A stretch of 19,296 bases of DNA. Source: Thermoflexales bacterium (GTDB lineage: Bacteria; Chloroflexota; Anaerolineae; Fen-1058). Both the position numbers and the translations under genes were made by a program. The notes under the pieces were generated by a model. The model ran no database searches and was not told where the DNA came from. It saw only the letters and a list, made by a program, of their open reading frames with translations. This document shows, piece after piece, positions 1-5,549 of this stretch (within the stretch, counting starts at the first letter, position 1; every line of letters begins with the position of its first letter). The stretch is from assembly GCA_030834835.1 (NCBI GenBank), contig JAUQXD010000268.1:1-19296 (forward strand), given 5' to 3'.

Positions 1-106
1 CGCCCACAAAGATGTCACCCAGCAGCCCGAAGCCGCGGCCTTTCATGACCTGTCCGCTCAACCAACCGGCAATTGCTCCCACCACAATCCACGATAGCAG
101 TCCCAT
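1..106 (-). CDS. GlsB/YeaQ/YmgE-family small membrane protein (partial, 3' end outside window)
   Basis: Only the first 35 residues are inside the window; the gene runs off the left edge. The visible part starts MGLLSWIVVGAIAGWLSG and continues to a Gly-rich GFGLLGDIFVG stretch. That is the first transmembrane helix and first glycine-rich turn typical of the transglycosylase-associated (GlsB/YeaQ) family of three-helix membrane proteins of roughly 80-90 residues. These proteins are linked to general and acid stress, but their biochemical role is unknown. The ATG at 104-106 has a strong AAGGAG ribosome site 8-9 bases upstream. A repeated promoter-like cassette (165-255) lies about 60 bp upstream and points at this gene, so stress induction is a reasonable inference. 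Confidence 0.85.
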   Translation of the reverse strand, partial: MGLLSWIVVGAIAGWLSGQVMKGRGFGLLGDIFVG

Positions 107-164
107 TTGATTTTCTCCTTCACTGTTCGACTACGGGTTGATAAACATTCATGTTGCTGCGTCT

Positions 165-255
165 ACTATCTCGGCTTCGATCGCCGTTGACTATCAGCGG
201 GAGGCTGATTTGTATGTAAGCCAAAGTTGAAATCGGTTGTCAGTGTTTGGACTAC
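165..255 (-). promoter_or_regulatory. Repeated promoter/operator cassette, copy 1 (long form, 91 bp)
   Basis: On the minus strand it begins GTAGTCCAAACACTGACAAC. After 46 bp comes a second box, CTGATA at 192-197, and after exactly 21 bp a -10-like GATAGT (165-170) preceded by CGAAGCC. The segment ATCAGC-GGGAG-GCTGAT (193-209) is a perfect short dyad. It is nearly the same sequence as the copy at 5265-5355 and shares its ends with the four short copies. It lies between the FHA gene and the GlsB-like gene and points at the latter. The promoter role is inferred from position and the conserved hexamer; no classical -35 is seen. Confidence 0.7.
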
Positions 256-307
256 ACGCGCGATCTGGCCCGGCTGCGGCCAGTGGCCGGACCTCACGGC
301 GGTCCAC

Positions 308-2053
308 TTACGGCAACGGTTCAAATTTGAATAAGATGTACGCATCGGTCACGCCTTCATAGTATTCGACTCGCAGCGTGTGCGGCCCGGCCACGAGGTT
401 GACATCGGCTGTATACATCAGCGGTGTGGCCGGATGCCATTCGTTAATAATCAGGTTGTCGTCGACATACACGCGCACCCCGTCGTCGGCCTGGGCGGAG
501 AAGCGATACCACCGGCTTTCAAAATTGAAGATGCGCGTCCAACGCACTGAGAAGTAGTCCGCGGCTACGCCCGGAGGGTCCGGCGGGTTCTGTCCCCAGT
601 TGAAGTTGATGTCGTTATCATCACGCACCATCAGCGGCGCGTCCTGCAGGCTGGCATTACCGAAGTATTCACCGCGCCACGCGCCAACGACCGGCGGCAG
701 GGCCACCGGGGGCGGCGCCGACTGCGGCAGCGGCGTATTGGTCGGCAATGGTGTACTGGTGGGCAGCGGCGTGCCCGTCGGGAGTGGCGTATTGGTCGGG
801 AGTGGGGTGTTGGTCGGCGCGCTGGCGATCAAGGTTTCGGTGCTCACGGGCGCGGCTGTCACATCCGGTCCCAGCCAGGCCAGGCCCATCACGCTGCCCG
901 CCGCAAATACCGCCAGGAACAGCACCGCGATGACCATCCAGGTCGGAATCAACGCCGGGCTCACGATTTGCCCGGTATGCGATTGACTTTCATCGTCATG
1001 ACCGGCGACCTTGACCGAATACACATCGACCCTGGGGCGGCCGATCCAGTGCGGCCGGCGCGGGACGGTTCGAAATTCGACCTCGGCCGTGCCATCCGCG
1101 GCCAGCGATAGTTGTTGCTCGGCCGGCCGGAATTCGTTGCGATGGTCTGGATCGAGCCAGGTCAGGGTGAACAGGTGCGGCGCGTTCCCGGCGTTGTGGA
1201 CGGCGACGTGGGCCAGCTCATTGGGGCCAATGCGCGGCGGATTGAGGGAACTGGTAAACGCGAGATAGGGTGTGACCGTTAAGACCGGATACACCTGGAC
1301 CGTGTCGGCGGGGTCGTGCTGGCTGGTAATGTCGATCGTCAACCGGTATTGCCCGGCCAAGCTGTCTGGCAGGCGCGGCGGGTTGATGGTCAGGTTGACG
1401 GTCTGGTGCGCGCCAGAGGCCAGTTCGACGAGCGGCGGGGGCGCCGCCCACCACTGATCTGGAATGCCCGACAGGGTGAGGTGGAATCGATCGGCGGCCG
1501 GGTTTTGATTTGTGACCAGCAATGAGACAGTGACATGGTCGCCGGGGGTGACGCTAACCTCGGGCGTATTCAATTGCACGTCGAGCCGGGGGCCACGGTT
1601 CTGATCAATGGGCGGGCTGATCGGCGGCTCACCGGGGATCGGCAGATCCGATCGATCGTACGTGCTCGATCGATCGGGCGCGCTCGACGGTTGGTGTGTG
1701 ACAGCGGCTTCCGCTAAATCAGGCAGCAGGGTCTCGGCTGTCACCGGCTCAAGCCGCAAGTGATAAGGGCCAATGCGGAAGATTTCGTGGTAATCGAGCG
1801 CGCGCGGTTCGTTGACCTCCAGCCGGGTCGCGCCCACCCACGTGCCGTGTTCACTGCCCATATCGACCACGAGCATTTGATCGCCGTTCAATCGCAGGCA
1901 GGCGTGGTGCCGTGAGACCGCCGAATCGCTGAGGGGCAGATCGTTCCGCTCCGCATGGCCCATACAGAAGGGCGAATGCGTAATCGATACAGCGTGTTCG
2001 GACCCGTCGGGATCAATCACGCGCAGCAGCGCCAGTGTATTTTCAGTAGTCAT
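308..2053 (-). CDS. FHA-domain membrane protein with TPLP-repeat stalk and C-terminal PA14-like domain
   Basis: A 581-residue single-pass protein. Residues 1-102 form an FHA domain (GHAERNDLPL at 32-41, SRHH at 47-50, HGT at 69-71). Residues 155-365 are beta-rich, Ig-like repeats resembling the NPCBM/CARDB-like modules common in such proteins. One hydrophobic helix lies at 371-394. A Thr/Pro stalk of PT(N/G/S)TPL hexads spans 413-444. A PA14-like domain spans 459-579 (WRGEYFGN, DDGVRVYVDD, EYYEG). FHA domains bind phosphothreonine in the cytoplasm and PA14 folds often bind carbohydrate outside, so it could link an outer signal to a Ser/Thr kinase pathway; that is inference. The usual FHA Arg after the first Gly is His33, and the Asn of the NGT motif is His69. 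The start at 2053 is chosen for GAGGAA about 10 bases upstream; an in-frame start at 2116 would add 21 unlike residues. Confidence 0.85.
   Translation of the reverse strand: MTTENTLALLRVIDPDGSEHAVSITHSPFCMGHAERNDLPLSDSAVSRHHACLRLNGDQMLVVDMGSEHGTWVGATRLEVNEPRALDYHEIFRIGPYHLRLEPVTAETLLPDLAEAAVTHQPSSAPDRSSTYDRSDLPIPGEPPISPPIDQNRGPRLDVQLNTPEVSVTPGDHVTVSLLVTNQNPAADRFHLTLSGIPDQWWAAPPPLVELASGAHQTVNLTINPPRLPDSLAGQYRLTIDITSQHDPADTVQVYPVLTVTPYLAFTSSLNPPRIGPNELAHVAVHNAGNAPHLFTLTWLDPDHRNEFRPAEQQLSLAADGTAEVEFRTVPRRPHWIGRPRVDVYSVKVAGHDDESQSHTGQIVSPALIPTWMVIAVLFLAVFAAGSVMGLAWLGPDVTAAPVSTETLIASAPTNTPLPTNTPLPTGTPLPTSTPLPTNTPLPQSAPPPVALPPVVGAWRGEYFGNASLQDAPLMVRDDNDINFNWGQNPPDPPGVAADYFSVRWTRIFNFESRWYRFSAQADDGVRVYVDDNLIINEWHPATPLMYTADVNLVAGPHTLRVEYYEGVTDAYILFKFEPLP
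725..817 (-). repeat. In-frame 18-bp tandem repeat, about five units, encoding the PT(N/G/S)TPL stalk
   Basis: Five imperfect 18-bp units within the FHA/PA14 gene encode hexads of Pro-Thr-x-Thr-Pro-Leu (residues 413-443). Codon-level differences between units show it is an established spacer rather than a fresh expansion. Such Thr/Pro stalks commonly hold an extracytoplasmic domain away from the membrane. Confidence 0.85.
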
Positions 2054-2205
2054 GTGGCCCGTTCCTCTCAGCCTCGCTACAAGTAATTGCCGATCGTTAC
2101 GCTGGATGCCCGACACGCCCTATCTGCGAAGCGGGGGCGCGCCAGGCGAAAGCGTTCGGGCATGACAGAGTCACCCGCTTACGAAACACTTTCCAAAAGG
2201 TGTTG

Positions 2206-2238
2206 ATGCAAAATGGCTCCGCACCGCGCAGAGCCATT
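2206..2238 (-). terminator. Rho-independent-like terminator after the first CsbD gene
   Basis: An 8-bp perfect stem AATGGCTC/GAGCCATT (2212-2219 with 2231-2238) and an 11-base GC-rich loop, followed on the minus strand by TTTTGC. It lies about 45 bp after the stop of the CsbD gene at 2282, and before the FHA gene. The T run is short, so termination may be partial. Confidence 0.65.
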
Positions 2239-2281
2239 CGTTTCAGCCGGCTATTCAGTTAGGCGCGACATGCGGCAGTGA

Positions 2282-2509
2282 CTAGACTTTGGCGTGTAAT
2301 TTCTTGTCGGCCTCTTTCAGCCAGTTGTTGATTTCCGTCTCGGCTTTGGCCTTGTTGTAGCCGTACTTCTGCTGCACGACGCCGGAGAGTTCTTCCATCT
2401 TGCCGCTCAGCCGCTCGACATCGTCGTCCGTGAGCTTGGCAAACGTCTGCCGCACCTGGCCCTTGAGTTCATGCCACTTGCCTTCCAGAATATCTTTGGT
2501 CGCATCCAT
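2282..2509 (-). CDS. CsbD-family stress protein (copy 1)
   Basis: A 75-residue charged protein with the whole CsbD signature: DILEGKWHELKGQVRQTF, then KLTDDDVERLSG, then VVQQKYGYNKAKAETEINNWL. CsbD proteins are small helical general-stress proteins (SigB regulon in Bacillus) of unknown mechanism. The start at 2509 has AAGGAG about 8 bases upstream and gives the family's usual length; the reading frame open further upstream is not CsbD-like. It shares its leader (AACCGTAACAC plus ribosome site) and its 3' flank with the CsbD gene at 4711-4950, so the two look like a duplication that carried flanking DNA. Its TAG stop falls inside the part that is still coding in the other copy. It follows the CBS gene by 106 bp and may share its transcript. 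Confidence 0.93.
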   Translation of the reverse strand: MDATKDILEGKWHELKGQVRQTFAKLTDDDVERLSGKMEELSGVVQQKYGYNKAKAETEINNWLKEADKKLHAKV

Positions 2510-2615
2510 GTGTATCGCTCCTTGATGAGTGTTACGGTTGTTTGATCGAACACGCCGTACGCGTCCGATAGTGTTTGTTGATGTTAAGCATCTGGCATCC
2601 CGGTGAACCGGGGGT

Positions 2616-3386
2616 TTAAGCGAACAACCCGTGTTTGGCTTTGGCCGGTTTGTATTCCAGGGTCGGCAGTTGAGCGGCCAGGTCGTTGAGCCTGGCGTCC
2701 ACGTCGCGGCGCACGTCAGCGATCCTCGCGTCCACGTCGCGGCGCGCTTTGCGCACTGGCTTGCTCGACGCCGCCACATCCACTTTTTCGCGCGCGGTGT
2801 TCAACGTCTGCTGCGCCGTGTGATAGAAGTCGCTCTTCGCCATTTGTTTGCGGAACGCCTGGCCGGAACGATTCCAGGTGAGCCAGGCCATGACGCCGGT
2901 GAACAGGGCGGCCAGCGCGAGACCGATCCAGGGGCCGCCGCGGGCCGATCGGTGGGGAGCCGCGATCCCGATCGGGGCCGAGATGGCTTGTAGTGATTTC
3001 GCCGCGACGCCTGTTTGATCGGACTTCAGGGCAATATCGCCCAACGACACGATGCCCACCACCTGTCCATCCTGAATGATGGGTAAGCGGCGAATCTGAT
3101 GCTCGGCCATGGTCCTGGCCACTTGCTCCAGACTCCACGCGGACTCACCTGTAATCACTTTGGTGCTCATATACTTGTGGATGGGTGTCTGTCGGGGGTC
3201 GTCCTGGCCGGTCAAGGCTTGCAACGCCAGGTCCCGATCGGTCACAATCCCGCGCAACTGGCCCTCTTCCACGATCAACACATCGCCAATATCCCGATCA
3301 CGCATGGTCGCTGCCACGTCGGTGACGCTGGTGTCCGGTGCGCACGTGGCTAACGGGCGCGTCATTACGTCATAGGCTTTTCGCAT
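2616..3386 (-). CDS. Tandem CBS-domain protein with a transmembrane helix and charged helical tail
   Basis: 256 residues. Two CBS domains occupy about residues 8-60 (VMTRPLATCAPDTSV, GIVTDRDLAL) and 72-122 (MSTKVITGESAWSLEQVA, GIVSLGDIAL). CBS pairs bind adenine nucleotides such as AMP, ATP or SAM and act as energy or redox sensors. A Gly/Ala-rich hydrophobic helix at 152-172 follows. The tail (175-256) is charged and helical and contains a direct repeat RRDVDARIAD/VRRDVDARLN (216-235), a likely coiled coil. The ATG at 3386 has AGGAG 8 bases upstream; a longer in-frame start at 3458 would overlap the preceding gap without adding a recognisable sequence. It lies 75 bp after the Lmo0937-type gene, so co-transcription is likely. 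Its partner protein is not evident from the sequence. Confidence 0.88.
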   Translation of the reverse strand: MRKAYDVMTRPLATCAPDTSVTDVAATMRDRDIGDVLIVEEGQLRGIVTDRDLALQALTGQDDPRQTPIHKYMSTKVITGESAWSLEQVARTMAEHQIRRLPIIQDGQVVGIVSLGDIALKSDQTGVAAKSLQAISAPIGIAAPHRSARGGPWIGLALAALFTGVMAWLTWNRSGQAFRKQMAKSDFYHTAQQTLNTAREKVDVAASSKPVRKARRDVDARIADVRRDVDARLNDLAAQLPTLEYKPAKAKHGLFA

Positions 3387-3461
3387 AAGTTTTACTCCTG
3401 TAGGGTGAAACGGACTGAGCGACTGATCGAGCAGTGAGGGCTGCCCGATCAGTCGCACTCA

Positions 3462-3611
3462 TCAAATCGTCCCGCGGCGGCCGCTCAACAGGTTGACGGC
3501 GATGACAATCACCGCGAGCACCAACAGCACGTGCACCAACCCGCCACCGATGCCGCCGATGAGGCCCAGGGCCCACAACACCACCAGCACTACCACAATT
3601 GTCCATAACAT
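3462..3611 (-). CDS. Lmo0937-type mini membrane protein (49 aa)
   Basis: A short gene encoding MLWTIVVVLVVLWALGLIGG, then a Gly-rich turn, a second hydrophobic helix (VLLVLAVIVIAVNLL) and a short basic end SGRRGTI. This two-helix hairpin with a central IGGIGGG turn matches the Lmo0937 family of roughly 50-residue membrane proteins often found near CsbD and other general-stress genes. Function is unknown. A good ribosome site (AGGATAGGAG) lies about 9 bases before the ATG at 3609-3611. A repeated promoter cassette lies about 360 bp upstream, pointing this way. Family placement is from memory of sequence style. Confidence 0.85.
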   Translation of the reverse strand: MLWTIVVVLVVLWALGLIGGIGGGLVHVLLVLAVIVIAVNLLSGRRGTI

Positions 3612-3972
3612 GGGAACACGCTCCTATCCTGCGCTTAAGTGGAACTCCGTTGTCGATAAACCACTACTTTGATACAGCACCAACCTCACTATCGTACAGG
3701 CGTTGGCCTAAAATAGTCCCAAACGACCGGTCAATAGAACCTAAATACTCGCTCAACCTTAGAAATTGGGATCGGCCACCGCCAGGATGAGCAGCGCCAC
3801 CAGCATCACACCCGGCTGTTGGATATTTTGCGACCGAGCGCCTGCCAGACGTGAGCAGGACTGCATCGTCACGCCTGTGGGGGCAAACGCGACCTTGTTA
3901 TTCGGATGCTCTGGCGGGCGAATCGTCAAGCCAATCGATGCGGCCTGTCCCGGGCAGGCGCTCAGTGACATC
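3612..3972 (-). other. Gene-poor leader between cassette copy 2 and the Lmo0937-type gene
   Basis: About 360 bp with no convincing gene. A minus-strand reading frame at 3759-3977 exists and ends in a hydrophobic stretch (VMLVALLILAVADPNF). Its first codon overlaps the -10-like hexamer, it has no ribosome site, and its composition is not protein-like, so I do not call it. The stretch may be a long 5' leader for the gene at 3462-3611 or the remains of a lost gene. I see no clear sigma-70 promoter or hairpin in it. Confidence 0.4.
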
Positions 3973-4040
3973 ATCATACGCGCTTTAGGCTGCGGTGGCT
4001 GTCAGCGCAAGTCTGATCCTGTTGTCGGTGTTTGGACTAC
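3973..4040 (-). promoter_or_regulatory. Repeated promoter/operator cassette, copy 2 (short form, 68 bp)
   Basis: Minus-strand order: GTAGTCCAAACACCGACAAC, then 23 bp from the first CCGACA-like box to CTGACA (4000-4005), then 21 bp, then TATGAT (3973-3978), with TAAAGCG just before the hexamer. It starts 4 bp after the stop codon of the STAS gene and points at the 360-bp leader and the Lmo0937-type gene. Confidence 0.7.
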
Positions 4041-4044
4041 GCAT

Positions 4045-4449
4045 TTAGCCTGAGCGACCCGGGGCCGGCCCGCCTGGCGCCGCAGCGAGAACCCAGCGCA
4101 TAGCGTGTTCATAGTCCTCAAAAGCATTCACTGAAAAGCCACGATTGTGCGAGCACGTCTCAAAGAATTGAGCGAGATCAAAGTTGACGCCCGGTCGAAC
4201 GAGCAGCGCCACTTTCCTGCGAAAGCTATGGCCATGCTGGATGAGTTCCGCGGCCAGTTGATACACGTCGGCAATTGACAAATCGGCCTGGGTATCACGG
4301 AAGTCAACCAGCAGCTCGAAGTCCACCGGGTGAGGTTCTGCCCTTGCTATATCGACGAGAAGTTGCCGGCTGGTGGCGAGGTTGATGAGTCCATCAGCGG
4401 TGACCTCAAGAAAATCTCTGGCAGTGATGATCTTGATTGTGGTTGCCAT
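4045..4449 (-). CDS. SpoIIAA-like STAS-domain protein
   Basis: 134 residues with a start, length and secondary-structure pattern like the SpoIIAA-like (STAS/SEC14-type) family. It has a first strand KIITARDFLEVTADG, a central LLVDFRDTQADLSIADVYQLA where family members carry an acidic strand and a following helix, KVALLVRPGVNFDLAQFF, and the terminal FEDYEHAMRWVL that closes the family. Such small proteins are thought to bind lipid-like ligands or act in partner switching, but the function here is unknown. The usual anti-sigma-antagonist Ser/Thr site is not evident. The ATG at 4449 has CAGGA about 9 bases upstream. A repeated promoter cassette (4552-4619) precedes it with a leader of about 100 nt. 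The gene is probably monocistronic because another cassette begins right after its stop. Confidence 0.8.
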   Translation of the reverse strand: MATTIKIITARDFLEVTADGLINLATSRQLLVDIARAEPHPVDFELLVDFRDTQADLSIADVYQLAAELIQHGHSFRRKVALLVRPGVNFDLAQFFETCSHNRGFSVNAFEDYEHAMRWVLAAAPGGPAPGRSG

Positions 4450-4551
4450 GGCCAGTGTCCTGCTGTGATCTGTGCCTCGCCCGGCTGGCTGCGGAGCCGG
4501 CTAAGCCGGGGTTGGTCGCTTCAGCCGATCGGCGCGTACCCCGGCAACCCG

Positions 4552-4619
4552 ATGATAGACCCTTCAGGCGCTGGTGACTGTCAGCACAGGTCTGATCGTG
4601 TTGTCGGTGTTTGGTCTAC
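4552..4619 (-). promoter_or_regulatory. Repeated promoter/operator cassette, copy 3 (short form, 68 bp)
   Basis: Minus-strand order: GTAGACCAAACACCGACAAC, second box CTGACA (4579-4584) 23 bp on, then 21 bp to TATCAT (4552-4557), with TGAAGGG before the hexamer. It is the most divergent short copy (GTAGACC for GTAGTCC) but keeps every spacing. It points at the STAS gene. Confidence 0.7.
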
Positions 4620-4659
4620 GCGGGCCGGCAGTGGGTCTGCCGTCTGACAGGTTAATGCA

Positions 4660-4691
4660 CAAAGGCGCTGCCAGCATGGGCAGCGCCTTTG
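4660..4691 (-). terminator. Strong hairpin terminator after the second CsbD gene
   Basis: A perfect 13-bp stem CAAAGGCGCTGCC/GGCAGCGCCTTTG with a 6-base loop lies about 20 bp after the CsbD stop at 4711. On the minus strand the stem ends in TTTG then TGC, so the U run is mostly within the stem. It separates the CsbD pair from the cassette that drives the STAS gene. Confidence 0.75.
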
Positions 4692-4710
4692 GTTACAGCC
4701 AGTTATTCGG

Positions 4711-4950
4711 TTAAGCGTGCCGCGGCGGAAGCGGGTGTGATTTTTTATCGATGGCCCGCAGCCAGTTGTTGACGTCTATGTCGGCCTGAGAGCGGGTGTA
4801 GCCGTACCTGAGCTGCACCATCCCGGCCAGGTCATCCATTCCGCCGCTGAGCTGCTCCACATCCTCGGCGGTGAGTCTGGTAAAGGTCTGCCGCACCTGG
4901 CCTTTGAGTTCATACCACCTGCTGTGAAGATGATCTTTGGTCGCATCCAT
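4711..4950 (-). CDS. CsbD-family stress protein (copy 2)
   Basis: 79 residues, with MDATKDHLHSRWYELKGQV, LTAEDVEQLSG, VQLRYGYTRSQADIDVNNWL. It is closest to the CsbD copy at 2282-2509: same first five residues, same leader and similar 3' flank. It carries an extra PLPPRHA tail that is non-coding in that copy. The ribosome site AAAGGAG lies 6-7 bases before the ATG at 4950. It begins 21 bp after the stop of the third CsbD gene, so the two form an operon read from the cassette at 5265-5355 and ended by the hairpin at 4660-4691. Confidence 0.93.
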   Translation of the reverse strand: MDATKDHLHSRWYELKGQVRQTFTRLTAEDVEQLSGGMDDLAGMVQLRYGYTRSQADIDVNNWLRAIDKKSHPLPPRHA

Positions 4951-4971
4951 GGGTTGCTCCTTTAAGAGGTG

Positions 4972-5196
4972 TTACGGTTCAATCGAGCGCGCAGCGTCTG
5001 CGTTTAGCCACTGGCTTACTTCGATTTCCGACTGGGCCTTGCCATAGCCATATTTTTGTCGCAGGACACCGACGAGGTCGTTCAGCGTGCCGCTGAGCCG
5101 CTGCAGGTCGTCATCGGTGAGTTTGCCCCAGCGCTGTTTCACCTGGCCTTTGAGCTCAGGCCACTGGCCCTGTAAGATGTCCTGGTTCGCGTTCAT
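4972..5196 (-). CDS. CsbD-family stress protein (copy 3)
   Basis: 74 residues: MNANQDILQGQWPELKGQV, KLTDDDLQRLSGTLNDLVGVL, RQKYGYGKAQSEIEVSQWL. It is the most divergent of the three CsbD-like proteins here and first in its operon. The ATG at 5196 follows GGAGACC and gives the normal family start (M-x-x-x-x-D-I-L-x-G); an in-frame ATG at 5244 would add 16 residues not seen in the family. The cassette hexamer at 5265-5270 puts a transcript start near 5258 and a leader of about 60 nt. Confidence 0.92.
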   Translation of the reverse strand: MNANQDILQGQWPELKGQVKQRWGKLTDDDLQRLSGTLNDLVGVLRQKYGYGKAQSEIEVSQWLNADAARSIEP

Positions 5197-5264
5197 GATG
5201 GTGGTCTCCAAAATGGATGGGCTGATGCACTCATAGTGCCGCATTAATTATATGCGCCGCATTG

Positions 5265-5355
5265 ATTCTATCGGCTTCGATCGTCGTTGACTATCGGCGG
5301 GAGGCTGATTTGCTTGTAGGCCAATGAGGAAATTGGCTGTCAGTGTTTGGACTAC
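5265..5355 (-). promoter_or_regulatory. Repeated promoter/operator cassette, copy 4 (long form, 91 bp)
   Basis: Same long form as 165-255. On the minus strand GTAGTCCAAACACTGACAGC, 46 bp between boxes, CCGATA (5292-5297), 21 bp, then TAGAAT (5265-5270), with CGAAGCC before the hexamer. The insert that makes the long form contains CCAAT-TTCCTC-ATTGG, a small dyad. It points at the CsbD pair and lies directly after the terminator at 5356-5392. Confidence 0.7.
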
Positions 5356-5392
5356 AAATAAAAACGCGCAGACTGTCAACACAGTCCGCGCG
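5356..5392 (-). terminator. Rho-independent terminator of the restriction-modification unit
   Basis: A 12-bp stem with one mismatch (CGCGCAGACTGT at 5365-5376 with ACAGTCCGCGCG at 5381-5392), loop of 4, followed on the minus strand by TTTTTATTT (5356-5364). It is the best-formed terminator in the window, ends transcription from the methyltransferase gene and insulates the cassette that follows. Confidence 0.88.
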
Positions 5393-5519
5393 GTGTTATG
5401 AACACTTGAGTTGTCGGGTGCGGATTAGATGCCGTTGCCCGTTCCACGCCCTGCATCAGCCGCCGCGCGAGGATCTCATCGTCGCTGAGGTCTGACGGCC
5501 AGTCATAGGCTGCGAAGAC
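5376..5519 (-). pseudogene. C-terminal remnant of a second DNA-methyltransferase-type gene
   Basis: The minus-strand frame reads VFAAYDWPSDLSDDEILARR, then LMQGVERATASNPHPTTQ and on to a TGA at 5376. The A-Y-x-W-P-x-D-L-S-D-x-E-I-L-x-R-L pattern is the usual last 30-40 residues of large class I DNA methyltransferase or type IIG-like proteins. There is no start codon or ribosome site. The segment is in the same frame as the upstream methyltransferase, separated from its TAG (5550-5552) by about ten unrelated codons. Either it is a leftover of a deleted gene fused by deletion to the end of this unit, or it was once the end of the present methyltransferase. Its stop lies inside the terminator stem. 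Confidence 0.6.
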
Positions 5520-5549
5520 CCTGGCCTCACCGTCACGGCATCGATTATG

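Noticed and set aside
725..817. Tandem 18-bp units as a CRISPR-like or regulatory array
   Set aside because: The units are contiguous, in frame and encode a known type of Thr/Pro stalk; there are no spacers.
1647..1690. GATC-rich palindromic stretch with two CGATCGATCG blocks
   Set aside because: It encodes the acidic/polar linker of the FHA protein, and CGATCG is frequent throughout the window, so it is more likely general base-composition bias than a site.
3690..3735. Possible inverted seventh copy of the promoter cassette (TAGTCCCAAACGACCGGTCA on the plus strand)
   Set aside because: Only the first box is loosely matched; there is no second box or hexamer at the right distance.
3759..3977. 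A 72-codon minus-strand frame downstream of cassette copy 2
   Set aside because: Its start overlaps the -10-like hexamer, it lacks a ribosome site, and the translation resembles no protein family; kept only as part of a leader region.
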